From G963675935 sp963675935 (GTDB lineage: Bacteria; Planctomycetota; Planctomycetia; Pirellulales; Thermoguttaceae): a stretch of 64,000 nt of DNA. Shown here one piece after another: positions 7,983 through 15,666 of the stretch; within the stretch, counting starts at the first letter, position 1, and every line of letters starts with the position of its first letter. The notes beneath the pieces are model-generated. The model made no database searches. It worked only from the letters and a program-made list of their open reading frames with translations, and was not told the DNA's origin. Both the position numbers and the translations under genes were made by a program. The stretch lies in the NCBI GenBank assembly GCA_963675935.2, contig CAXXPV010000003.1, positions 1,054,001 to 1,118,000 of the forward strand, written 5' to 3'.

Positions 7983-8062
7983 GTTTAGCCGGCGAACTTG
8001 TTCGCCGTGTGTCTCGCGGAAAACGCCAATGCATCCGCGGCGAACAAGTACGCCGGCTAAAC
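7983..8062. repeat. 80-bp inverted repeat with 25-bp arms
   Basis: Arms start GTTTAGCCGGCGAAC (7983) and end GTACGCCGGCTAAAC (8062); one mismatch between them. It lies between the phosphatase and the GTPase gene. One arm-like copy stands alone at 34827-34851. Could be a REPIN-like pair; not an obvious terminator because no T-run follows. Confidence 0.6.
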
Positions 8063-8115
8063 AAATGCGGAGCTTGCGTCTGTTTTTTTCTCGCCGCTTA
8101 TCCTAAACTGAAGTC

Positions 8116-9912
8116 ATGCTCCACACTGAACTGGCCCATCTCGAAGTGCTGGCCGAGGTCGATTCCCTCGTCGATCGGCTCAATCGCTGGGCCGACGACG
8201 CTCCGGCTTGGCTTCCAGCCGAGAAATGCCGCGCCCTGGTCCGTCGGCTTACCGAGCGTGCCGACTCGCTTCGGGTGCGGATCGAGGCCCCGCTCGTGGT
8301 GGCCCTGCTCGGCGGCTCTGGCACCGGCAAGAGTGCGCTGGTCAACGCCCTGCTGGGCGAGGAAGTGGTTCGCACCGGCCGGTCGCGGCCCACGACCATG
8401 CGGCCCACGCTGGTTTGCCGACCGGGCTTGACACCCGAAATGCTCGGCATCGATTCGGCCTCGGTCGAACTTGTCGTCCGCGACTTGCCCACGCTGCGCG
8501 ATCTCGTGCTGGTCGATTGTCCCGATCCCGACACGACGGAAGAGTCGCTCCCGGCAGAAGTGCCGGGGCTCAACGCCGACAATCTCGCTCGTTTGCGGGC
8601 GATTTTGCCCAAGTGCGACGTGCTGTTGGTCACTGCGACGCAGCAGAAGTATCGCAGTTCGCGGGTGGCCGTCGAGTTGGCTGCCGCGGCCCGCGGCGCC
8701 CACTTGGTTTTCGTACAGACGCACGCCGAGCAAGACGCCGACATTCGCGACGATTGGCGGCAAGCGTTGGAGGCCGATCTCCCCTCGCCCGCGGTGCCCC
8801 ACCTCTTCCGCGTCGATTCGCTGCAATCGCTGGCCGACGCCCGCGACGGCCGTCAGCCGCGGGGCGAATTCGCCGACTTGCTCGATCTGCTTACTCGCCA
8901 AATGGCCGGCGCGGCGGGTAATCGCATCCGCCGGGCAAATTTTCTTGACTTGATCGCCGATACCCTCGATTCGTGCAACGCCCGGATCGAAGAAGCGATG
9001 CCTCGCGTTCGCGAAACTCTCTCGGCCGTCGAGGAACAACGCGGGCTGTTGGCCCGGCAAGTTGCAGACCGGATGCAAACCGAACTGACGGCGAATCGTC
9101 GGCAATGGGAAAACCGTCTGGTAGGGCAAGCCGCGTCGCGCTGGGGGTTCAGCCCGTTCGCCCTGGTCCTCCGGGCGTATCAAGGCATCGGCGGCCTGTT
9201 CGCCGGCGCTCTGCTCTATCGCGCTCGGACTCCGGCACAAGTGGCTCTGTGGGGAGCGCTCGAGGGCGTCCGCACGTGGCGGCGACACTCGCAAGATCGC
9301 CAAGCCCAGCGGGGCGTCGATCGCGTGGCCGCCGGCGGTTTCGACAACGCCGAGCTGCGCAAGGCGACGCTGATTGTCGAGGGCTACGTGGCCGAGGCCG
9401 GATTGAACCGCCGCGTCGTGCGGTCCGAGGTTGTCGCGGCCGAAGCCGAGCAAGCCGCCGGGCGATTCGTCGCACGGGCCGCGGCCGACCTGGAATCGCT
9501 CATTGCCCGACTCGCCCGGCGTCATACCGGCTGGTTTACCCGATTTTGCTACGAAGCGATGCTGGCCGCGATGCTCGGCCTGCTCTTCTATCGCTTGGGC
9601 AAGAACTTCTTCTACGACTCATGGCTGGCCGACAAACCGAGCGCGGTCTTTGGGCTCGACGTTTACGTCTCGACAGGCTTCTGGCTGTTGTTGTGGTGCC
9701 TCTTGTTGCTTTGGCGATTTTGCAGCCGATTGCGCGGCGGGCTGCGCGGCGAAATCCGGCAGCTTGCCGCCGCGTGGAATTCCGGTGCGTCGGCCGCGGG
9801 GCTTTTCGCCGGGGTCGAGGCCGAGTGCGTTCGCTCCGAACGCTACTGGCGCGAACTCGATTTGCTCCGTCGCGAGGTCGATCGGTTGCGCCGACAAGTG
9901 GCGATGGGGTGA
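8116..9912 (+). CDS. dynamin-like / YfjP-type P-loop GTPase with membrane segments
   Basis: 598 residues. P-loop GGSGTGKS at 66-73, a switch-I-like RPTTMRPT (about 90-97), a G3-like DCPDPDT (D-x-P, but DxPG glycine replaced by D), and a possible G4 THAEQD where NKxD is expected. After the GTPase domain comes a long helical stretch (residues 270-480) with a glycine-rich hydrophobic patch near 365-380, then two strongly hydrophobic segments around 505-525 and 545-565, and a charged C-terminal coiled coil. This build resembles bacterial dynamin-like proteins that remodel membranes. Exact function unknown. It is the only gene in its unit; the ATG at 8116 is the first in frame. Confidence 0.6.
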   Translation: MLHTELAHLEVLAEVDSLVDRLNRWADDAPAWLPAEKCRALVRRLTERADSLRVRIEAPLVVALLGGSGTGKSALVNALLGEEVVRTGRSRPTTMRPTLVCRPGLTPEMLGIDSASVELVVRDLPTLRDLVLVDCPDPDTTEESLPAEVPGLNADNLARLRAILPKCDVLLVTATQQKYRSSRVAVELAAAARGAHLVFVQTHAEQDADIRDDWRQALEADLPSPAVPHLFRVDSLQSLADARDGRQPRGEFADLLDLLTRQMAGAAGNRIRRANFLDLIADTLDSCNARIEEAMPRVRETLSAVEEQRGLLARQVADRMQTELTANRRQWENRLVGQAASRWGFSPFALVLRAYQGIGGLFAGALLYRARTPAQVALWGALEGVRTWRRHSQDRQAQRGVDRVAAGGFDNAELRKATLIVEGYVAEAGLNRRVVRSEVVAAEAEQAAGRFVARAAADLESLIARLARRHTGWFTRFCYEAMLAAMLGLLFYRLGKNFFYDSWLADKPSAVFGLDVYVSTGFWLLLWCLLLLWRFCSRLRGGLRGEIRQLAAAWNSGASAAGLFAGVEAECVRSERYWRELDLLRREVDRLRRQVAMG

Positions 9913-9919
9913 TCTTTTC

Positions 9920-10008
9920 GGGTGCAAGTGGCGGTTTGCGTCCGCGAACATTGCCTTGATGGCCTGCCGCTTAACTTTCGCGACGAAATCGGGCTGTATC
10001 TTGGGCAT
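9920..10008 (-). pseudogene. possible 5' remnant of an AbiEii-type nucleotidyltransferase gene
   Basis: The minus strand reads MPKIQPDFVAKVKRQAIKAM and a few more residues, resembling the first 25 residues of AbiEii-like nucleotidyltransferases, before losing similarity. It lies between the GTPase stop and the aconitase stop. Short and recognised by eye only, so weakly supported. Confidence 0.2.
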
Positions 10009-10016
10009 TGGCGACC

Positions 10017-12725
10017 CTAGCATCCTCTCGCCAGTTTGCGCAACACTGCCTGCAATATCCCGCCGTTGCGGTAGTAGTCGATCTCGATCGGCGTGTCGAT
10101 CCGCACCCGAACGGAAAATTCCTTTGCCGAGCCGTCGGCCGACGTGGCGCGAACCGTCATCTCGCCGCCCGGCACAAGGGCATCGCTCAAGCCGGGGATG
10201 TCGAAAACCTCTTCGCCGGTCAGTTGAAGCGATTCCCAGGAATGGGCCGCCGGCAGTTGCAGCGGCAAGATGCCCATGCCCACCAGATTGCTCCGATGGA
10301 TCCGCTCGAAGCTCGATGCGATCACTGCGCGAACGCCCAGCAGAAATGGCCCCTTTGCGGCCCAGTCGCGACTGCTGCCGGTTCCATATTCCGCGCCGGC
10401 CAGAACGACCAGCGGTACGCCCTCGCTGCGATACTTCATCGCCGCGTCGAAGATCGGCATCACCTCTCCATCGGGCAAGTGACGCGTCAAACCACCTTCG
10501 GTGCCGGGCAGCATCAAATTACGTATGCGGATGTTGGCCAGCGTTCCTCGAACCATCACCCGATCGTTCCCACGCCGCGATCCATAGCTGTTGAAATCGC
10601 TTGGCCGAACGCCCTGCTCCTGTAAATACTTGCCCGCCGGACTCGACTCGGCAATCGAACCGGCCGGCGAAATGTGGTCGGTCGTCACCGAATCGCCGAA
10701 CACAGCCAAGGCCCTGGCCCCGACGATCGGTCGGATCGGCTCGGGCTCGGCCGTCATGTCGGCCAGGAATGGCGGCTCTTGAATATACGTGCTCGCCGGA
10801 TTCCACGGATACAACTCGCTTTCGGCGACGGCGATGCGATTCCACACGTCGTTCGACTCGAACACGCCGGCATAGCGATGGCGGAACATGTCGGGACATA
10901 TCGAGTGGGCAGCCGCCGCGTCGATCTCCTCGGCCGTGGGCCAAATGTCTCGCAGATAGACCGGCTGGCCTTCACGATCCTTGCCAAGCGGTTCGTTGGT
11001 CAGATCGCAATCGACCGTGCCGGCCAGGGCGTAGGCCACGACCAGCGGCGGGCTGGCCAAGTAGTTCGCTTTGACCAAGGCATGAACCCGGCCCTCGAAG
11101 TTGCGGTTGCCGCTCAAGACGGCCGCCGCGACAAGCCCGGCGTCGCCGATTGCCTTCGCCACGGCCATCGGCAACGGGCCGCTGTTGCCGATGCACGTCA
11201 GGCAGCCGTAGCCGACGTTGTGGAAGCCCAACTGTTCGAGCGGCTCGATCAAGCCGGCGCGTTCGAGGTAATCGGTCACCACGCGGCTGCCGGGCGCGAG
11301 GCTCGTCTTCACGTGCTGCGGAACCTTGAGGCCCCGCTCGACCGCTTTTTTTGCCAGCAAGCCCGCGGCAATCATCACGGCCGGATTGCTTGTGTTCGTG
11401 CAACTGGTGATCGAGGCGATGACCACGGCGCCGTGGCCGATTTGTCCATTGCCCTCGATCGTGGCGGTTTTGCTGATCTGATCATCGGAAAGCCCGAAAC
11501 CGCGTTCCTTCGGCGGCGTTCGCAAGGCGTTGCAAAATGTGCGTTTTACGCTGCCCAGCGCGATGCGGTCTTGGGGACGCTTGGGACCGGCCACGCAAGT
11601 TTCGACCGTCGAAAGATCGAGATGCAGCGTCTTGGTGTAATGCGGCGTCGGCGAATGATGGCCCGGCGTGAGCGAGCGGAACAGATTTTGTTCTTTCGCG
11701 TAGCGTTCGACCAGAGCGACCTCGGCGTCAGAGCGGCCCGTTTCGCGGAGATACGCGATGGTTTGCTCGTCGATGGGAAAGAAGCCCATCGTAGCGCCAT
11801 ATTCCGGCGACATGTTGGCCACCAACGCGCGATCGGCCACTCGCAGATGGGCCAGCGCCGGCCCGAAATACTCGACGAATTTCTCGACCACGCCCTCGGC
11901 CCGCAACACTTGCGTGATGGTCAGCACCAAGTCGGTGGCCGTGGCGCCAGGTGGAAGCCGGCCGGTAAGCTCGAACCCGATGACCTCGGGCGCGAGCATG
12001 TACAGAGGCTGGCCAAGCATGATCGCCTCGGCCTCGATCCCACCGACGCCCCAGCCGACCACGCCGAGGCCGTTAATCATCGTTGTGTGGCTGTCGGTGC
12101 CCACGAGCGTGTCGGGCAAAGCGACCGGACCAGCCGCGTCTTCCCGAAGCACGACGCACTTCGCCAAGAATTCCAAATTTACTTGATGGATGATTCCCAC
12201 GCCCGGTGGAACGACACGGAAGTTTTGGAACGCCTTTTGGCCCCATCGCAAAAATTCGTATCGCTCGCGGTTTCGTTCGAATTCCATTGCCATGTTTTCG
12301 GCCATCGCCTCGCGCGTGCCGAACCGATCGACCTGCACGGAATGGTCGATGACCAAATCGACGGGCACGAGCGGATTGATGCGAGAGGGATCGCCGCCGA
12401 GCCGCTTCATCGCGCCGCGCATGGCGGCCAGATCGACGACGGCCGGCACGCCCGTGAAATCTTGAAGCACGACGCGAGCCGGCTTGAACGGCACTTCGAT
12501 CGGCTCGTGCGTCACGGATCGCCAGCCGGCCAGGCGGCGCACGTCGTCTTCGGTCACTTGATAGCCGTCGCAGTTCCGCAGCACCGATTCGAGCAATACG
12601 CGGATGGAATAGGGCAGCGCATCGACGCGGGTCAGCCCGGCGTCTTCCAGCTTCGAGAGGCGATAAATCCCAACACTTCCGGCGCCGGAGTCGAAAGTGT
12701 CGCGGACGTGAAACGGATCGTGCAT
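10017..12725 (-). CDS. acnA: aconitate hydratase (AcnA/IRP1 type)
   Basis: 902 residues, the usual length of the AcnA branch. It interconverts citrate and isocitrate in the TCA cycle with a 4Fe-4S cluster. Cluster-ligand regions are seen in ITSCTNTSNP and GYGCLTCIGNSGP; the substrate-binding GTDSHTTMINGLG and the C-terminal swivel-domain motifs SYGSRRGN and GTGSSRDWAAKGP are intact. The ATG at 12725 (MHDPFHVRDTFDSG) matches the AcnA N-terminus; the frame is open further upstream only through a REP pair. Downstream, the convergent GTPase gene leaves a gap of about 100 bp. Confidence 0.95.
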   Translation of the reverse strand: MHDPFHVRDTFDSGAGSVGIYRLSKLEDAGLTRVDALPYSIRVLLESVLRNCDGYQVTEDDVRRLAGWRSVTHEPIEVPFKPARVVLQDFTGVPAVVDLAAMRGAMKRLGGDPSRINPLVPVDLVIDHSVQVDRFGTREAMAENMAMEFERNRERYEFLRWGQKAFQNFRVVPPGVGIIHQVNLEFLAKCVVLREDAAGPVALPDTLVGTDSHTTMINGLGVVGWGVGGIEAEAIMLGQPLYMLAPEVIGFELTGRLPPGATATDLVLTITQVLRAEGVVEKFVEYFGPALAHLRVADRALVANMSPEYGATMGFFPIDEQTIAYLRETGRSDAEVALVERYAKEQNLFRSLTPGHHSPTPHYTKTLHLDLSTVETCVAGPKRPQDRIALGSVKRTFCNALRTPPKERGFGLSDDQISKTATIEGNGQIGHGAVVIASITSCTNTSNPAVMIAAGLLAKKAVERGLKVPQHVKTSLAPGSRVVTDYLERAGLIEPLEQLGFHNVGYGCLTCIGNSGPLPMAVAKAIGDAGLVAAAVLSGNRNFEGRVHALVKANYLASPPLVVAYALAGTVDCDLTNEPLGKDREGQPVYLRDIWPTAEEIDAAAAHSICPDMFRHRYAGVFESNDVWNRIAVAESELYPWNPASTYIQEPPFLADMTAEPEPIRPIVGARALAVFGDSVTTDHISPAGSIAESSPAGKYLQEQGVRPSDFNSYGSRRGNDRVMVRGTLANIRIRNLMLPGTEGGLTRHLPDGEVMPIFDAAMKYRSEGVPLVVLAGAEYGTGSSRDWAAKGPFLLGVRAVIASSFERIHRSNLVGMGILPLQLPAAHSWESLQLTGEEVFDIPGLSDALVPGGEMTVRATSADGSAKEFSVRVRIDTPIEIDYYRNGGILQAVLRKLARGC

Positions 12726-12738
12726 GATATTAGCCTTT

Positions 12739-12806
12739 AACCGCTTGCGGTTTCGCAATGAGCGATTCGGAGATGTGCCCGCACTGCATGCGAAACCGCA
12801 AGCGGG
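12739..12806. repeat. REPIN-like inverted pair of GCGAAACCGCAAGCGG repeats (3' side of RAYT)
   Basis: AACCGCTTGCGGTTTCGCA at 12739-12757 and GCGAAACCGCAAGCGGG at 12790-12806 face each other across a 32-bp spacer. It separates acnA from the RAYT gene and overlaps nothing coding if the chosen acnA start is right. Confidence 0.75.
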
Positions 12807-12810
12807 AATT

Positions 12811-13434
12811 TCAATGTCTTCGTAGAGCTTTTGCGTATGGTGAATTCGGACAATGTCCCGGATGCAGCGGCCAACCGTCATACGTTTGAACAAACGGCCA
12901 TTCCTGCCGCGGCAGCCGCCACTTCACGGGATTTTCTTCAATATAGCGAATTGTCCGGCAGATGTCAGTCGGGGTATCTTGAAAAACTTTCCAGCCGGGG
13001 CCGCCCCAGACGGGATGTTCGGCGGGACGCAGCCCCGCGTTGCGAAGCCGCAAGCGGCTGTTTTGCTGGAAAATGTCGAGCATCTCTTCCGCTTGATGTT
13101 TGTGTTTGCGGATTAAAATATGCATGTGGTCCGGCATGACCGCGCAGGCGTAACACGTGTATTTATGTTCCAAGATTGTTTCGGCCAACGCCTCGCCAAC
13201 GACGTGAAAGTCTTTCGTTGAGAAAGCCAATAACTCATGTTTTAGAATACCGTGCGATTGCTCGCGAAACTCTCGAACGGCGCTTGCCGCAGGCTGGACT
13301 TTCTTGCGCCCGAAATGAAGCTCGCCGAGTTCCGCGATTACGTCGCAAGCGATTGTCTTCGACATGCTTCCGCGAGGATCGTTGGGGAGCCAGTATCCGT
13401 AAACGGTCCAGATCAGATGGTGGGCGATAACCAT
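12811..13434 (-). CDS. REP-associated tyrosine transposase (IS200/IS605-like Y1, RAYT)
   Basis: 207 residues. The HUH metal-binding motif is MPDHMHILI (H103, H105), and the C-terminal helix TIRYIEENPV carries a tyrosine (Y164) at the place where RAYTs have their catalytic or conserved Tyr. RAYTs are single-copy, vertically kept relatives of IS200 transposases that bind and cut REP repeats as single strands. Start ATG at 13434 with GGAGAG eight bases upstream; a longer frame upstream runs through a REP. The gene is flanked on both sides by inverted pairs of the same repeat (12739-12806 and 13459-13507), and one more copy (13042-13059) lies in frame within it. Confidence 0.8.
   Translation of the reverse strand: MVIAHHLIWTVYGYWLPNDPRGSMSKTIACDVIAELGELHFGRKKVQPAASAVREFREQSHGILKHELLAFSTKDFHVVGEALAETILEHKYTCYACAVMPDHMHILIRKHKHQAEEMLDIFQQNSRLRLRNAGLRPAEHPVWGGPGWKVFQDTPTDICRTIRYIEENPVKWRLPRQEWPFVQTYDGWPLHPGHCPNSPYAKALRRH
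13042..13059. repeat. GCGAAGCCGCAAGCGG repeat inside the RAYT gene
   Basis: The CT-variant of the repeat is read in frame as part of the RAYT sequence NSRLRLRNAG. Confidence 0.6.
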
Positions 13435-13458
13435 GTGATTCTCTCCAAATACAACATT

Positions 13459-13507
13459 CGCTTGCAGTTTCGCATATTCAAGCACAAACATTGCGAAACC
13501 GCAAGCG
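13459..13507. repeat. REPIN-like inverted pair (5' side of RAYT)
   Basis: CGCTTGCAGTTTCGCA at 13459-13474 and TGCGAAACCGCAAGCG at 13492-13507 with a 17-bp spacer. It lies between the RAYT start and the 3' end of the pseudouridine synthase gene and may contain the RAYT promoter region. Confidence 0.75.
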
Positions 13508-13508
13508 A

Positions 13509-14237
13509 TTATATTTGCGGCCAATATGCTGGCACAGACGCATCAATTGAAATCCGCTGCTTGCTTGTCGGATGCTCGAATTCGAGCGTCCGGGCGTGCA
13601 ACGCTATCGCTCGGAGCCGCTCGTCGTCCACTTGTGGACCAAACGGAGTCGTCGAGCCGTACTGGAAATCGCCCAGCACCGCGTGGCCGCGCGACGCCGC
13701 TTGAATGCGAATTTGATGCGTCCGCCCGGTTTCCAGATGAACCTCAAGCCACGAATGGTTTTCTTGCGTTTTCAGCGTTCGATAATGCAGCACGGCCGGT
13801 TTGGCCTCTGGATGATCGGCCGCGACGACCTCGGCCAGCGGCTTTCCATAAACCTTGCGCAGATAATCGCGCCACGTGCCTTCCGCCGGATCGGGCCGTC
13901 CCTCGACCAGCGTCCAATACAATTTGTTGATCGTGCGATGCTCGAACTGTTTCGATAGTTTTTGCGCCGCCCGGCGTCGCGTTGCGAAAATCATCACGCC
14001 GGATGCCGGCCGATCGAGTCGATGCGGAATTGCAAGATAAACGTCGTGGGGCGGATTGTCTCTCGCTTTCAAGAACGCCTTGATGCGGACTTCGAGGCTG
14101 TCGATGCCCGGCGGCGCCTGCGTAGCCACGCCCGCCGGTTTGCAAACCACAAGGCACGGGCCGTCTTCGTAGAGAATGGAGAAACCAATGTCCGGTATTA
14201 TATTTTTGATAAGCGGCAAAGCTATCGTCCTTGCCAA
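13509..14237 (-). CDS. RluA-family pseudouridine synthase
   Basis: 242 residues. The RluA catalytic motif is HRLDRPASGVMIFA (catalytic Asp in HRLD; classical HRLDxxTSG). Further family blocks: KLYWTLVEG, the GRTHQIRIQ motif near residue 168, and LHARTLEFEHP at the C-terminus. No S4 domain, so closer to the short RluA/TruC-like enzymes. These isomerise uridines in rRNA or tRNA; the target is not deducible. The start is uncertain: no ATG precedes the conserved region, TTG at 14237 overlaps the toxin stop by 16 bp and TTG at 14219 is an alternative. Confidence 0.8.
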   Translation of the reverse strand: MARTIALPLIKNIIPDIGFSILYEDGPCLVVCKPAGVATQAPPGIDSLEVRIKAFLKARDNPPHDVYLAIPHRLDRPASGVMIFATRRRAAQKLSKQFEHRTINKLYWTLVEGRPDPAEGTWRDYLRKVYGKPLAEVVAADHPEAKPAVLHYRTLKTQENHSWLEVHLETGRTHQIRIQAASRGHAVLGDFQYGSTTPFGPQVDDERLRAIALHARTLEFEHPTSKQRISIDASVPAYWPQI

Positions 14238-14512
14238 TATCCCGGTTGTCGCTTCGCGTGCGCCACGGCGACAATCAACGATCGGCCGGAAGTCTCACGA
14301 AATATAACCTGGAATGGGAATCTACGCATCAAATAGAAACGATGCGAACTGTCGCAAAAAGCAAACCGTTGCGGAGTTGTTTGAATTGCTCGAATCGCTT
14401 GTTCAAACTCGGCCTCGAAACCGCGAGCCGCCCGCTCGCTTCGTTGGGCATACCAAGAAAGAGCCTCGGTATAGTCCTCTTCGGCCGCCGCTGAAATCAG
14501 CACGTCAGCCAT
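14222..14512 (-). CDS. ParE/RelE-superfamily toxin
   Basis: 96 residues. Typical plasmid-stabilisation (ParE-like) pattern: MADVLISAAAEEDYTEALSW, an ERAARGFEAEFEQAI helix, and the C-terminal RFPFQVIFRETSGRSLIVAV strands followed by AHAKRQPGYW. ParE toxins poison gyrase, RelE toxins cut mRNA on the ribosome; the basic/aromatic tail does not decide between them. The ATG at 14512 overlaps the antitoxin's end by 8 bp, as expected for a coupled pair. Confidence 0.8.
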   Translation of the reverse strand: MADVLISAAAEEDYTEALSWYAQRSERAARGFEAEFEQAIRAIQTTPQRFAFCDSSHRFYLMRRFPFQVIFRETSGRSLIVAVAHAKRQPGYWQGR

Positions 14513-14741
14513 CGAGTCCTGCCCTTTGTCGTGCGCGTCGTTGAACATCGGGCCACGGCGAAGCCGACATGGTTCCCGCATCATAAGCGGCCGAACGACG
14601 TTGCGATTCGGCAATCCATGCCTCGCTTGGCGCCGGCCATTCGTCCGGCGGAAGATGGTCCCAAATCGCTTCGATCAATCGCACTTGATCCGCTGCGGGC
14701 AATGTTCGGACAGCATCGTAAACGTCGTTGAATGTTGTCAT
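14505..14741 (-). CDS. addiction-module antitoxin (PF09720-like)
   Basis: 78 residues. MTTFNDVYDAVRTLPAADQV, a central WDHLPPDEWPAPSEAW and the ending ESQRRSAAYDAG...SPWPDVQRRAR fit the small family called putative addiction module component, which usually precedes ParE-like toxins. The start at 14741 has the ribosome site GGAGGGGGAAC. Such antitoxins bind their toxin and often autoregulate the operon; no DNA-binding motif is recognised here. Confidence 0.75.
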   Translation of the reverse strand: MTTFNDVYDAVRTLPAADQVRLIEAIWDHLPPDEWPAPSEAWIAESQRRSAAYDAGTMSASPWPDVQRRARQRAGLDG

Positions 14742-14807
14742 GGTCGTTCCCCCTCCATTCAATTCCAGTATACCTCTTCATACCCGCAACGGTCAAGAAG
14801 CGTTCGT

Positions 14808-15590
14808 TTATACATACCTTGCCATCAGCCAATCGACCAGCCGCGGCGAAATGCGGTTCATCAGACAAAGCAATCGGCCCCAGCGATACGGAATGATCTC
14901 GTGACGGCCCTGCCGAATGGCCGAAACCATTTGCCGGGCGACCTCCGCCGCACTGACGGGCTTGTGCTCCGGCCACTTCGGCTTGCCCGTGTCTTCGATC
15001 ACGCGGTCGAAAAACTCGGTCTCCGTCGTGCCGGGACTGACGACCAGCACGTCGATGCCGTGCCGGATGAACTCGGTGCGGATCGACTCGCTGAAGCCCG
15101 TCACGGCGAACTTGCTCGCGCTGTACGCGCTGTTGTACGGCACGCCGCGCTGCCCGAGAATCGAACTGACGTTGACCACGATCGGCCGATCGCCCTGCGC
15201 CAACAGCGGCAGCGCTGCCCGGGTCATTTCGATCAGGGCGAAGAAGTTGACCTCCATCACTCGGCGAGCGCGATCGAGCGTGGCGTCTTCAAAAAGACCC
15301 GTCGCTCCCACGCCGGCGTTATTCACCAAAATATCCAGCCCGCCGAGCTTTTGCCGAGCGGCGTCAATCGCCCGCTGCCGGACGTCCGGATCGGTGATGT
15401 CGCCCACGACCGATTCGACGGGATGGCCGAACGCGGCGATTTCGGCCGCCAGTTCGCGGAGCCGATCTTCACGCCGGGCGACAATCACCACGCCGGCGCC
15501 CTGACGCGCTAATTCCAACGCCACGGCTCGGCCGATGCCGCTCGACGCCCCCGTGACAATCGCGCGATGGTTTTCAATATCTCGTTTCAT
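14808..15590 (-). CDS. short-chain dehydrogenase/reductase (SDR)
   Basis: 260 residues, classical SDR. NAD(P)-binding TGASSGIGRA, NNAG at about residue 90, catalytic Ser in VNVSSILGQRG and the YxxxK motif in YSASKFAV. Arg residues after the second strand (VARREDRL) suggest NADP preference. The C-terminal region (IIPYRWGRLLCLMNRISPRL) is membrane-interacting in related DltE/retinol-dehydrogenase-like SDRs. The ATG at 15590 has AGGAGG 10 bases upstream. It follows hflX, separated by two REP copies. Substrate unknown. Confidence 0.85.
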   Translation of the reverse strand: MKRDIENHRAIVTGASSGIGRAVALELARQGAGVVIVARREDRLRELAAEIAAFGHPVESVVGDITDPDVRQRAIDAARQKLGGLDILVNNAGVGATGLFEDATLDRARRVMEVNFFALIEMTRAALPLLAQGDRPIVVNVSSILGQRGVPYNSAYSASKFAVTGFSESIRTEFIRHGIDVLVVSPGTTETEFFDRVIEDTGKPKWPEHKPVSAAEVARQMVSAIRQGRHEIIPYRWGRLLCLMNRISPRLVDWLMARYV

Positions 15591-15615
15591 AATTAAACAT
15601 CCTCCTTGCAAACTT

Positions 15616-15656
15616 GCGAAGCCGCAAGCGGCTATATTGCGAAACCGCAAGCGGTT
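15616..15656. repeat. tandem direct pair of the GCGAA(A/G)CCGCAAGCGG repeat
   Basis: GCGAAGCCGCAAGCGGCT at 15616-15633 and GCGAAACCGCAAGCGGTT at 15639-15656, same orientation, one of each sequence variant, in the gap between hflX and the SDR gene. Confidence 0.75.
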
Positions 15657-15666
15657 CCGATCCTCT

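Noticed and set aside
10674..12740. 688-codon open frame on the plus strand
   Set aside because: Exact antisense of aconitase; His/Arg-rich composition typical of GC-rich shadow frames.
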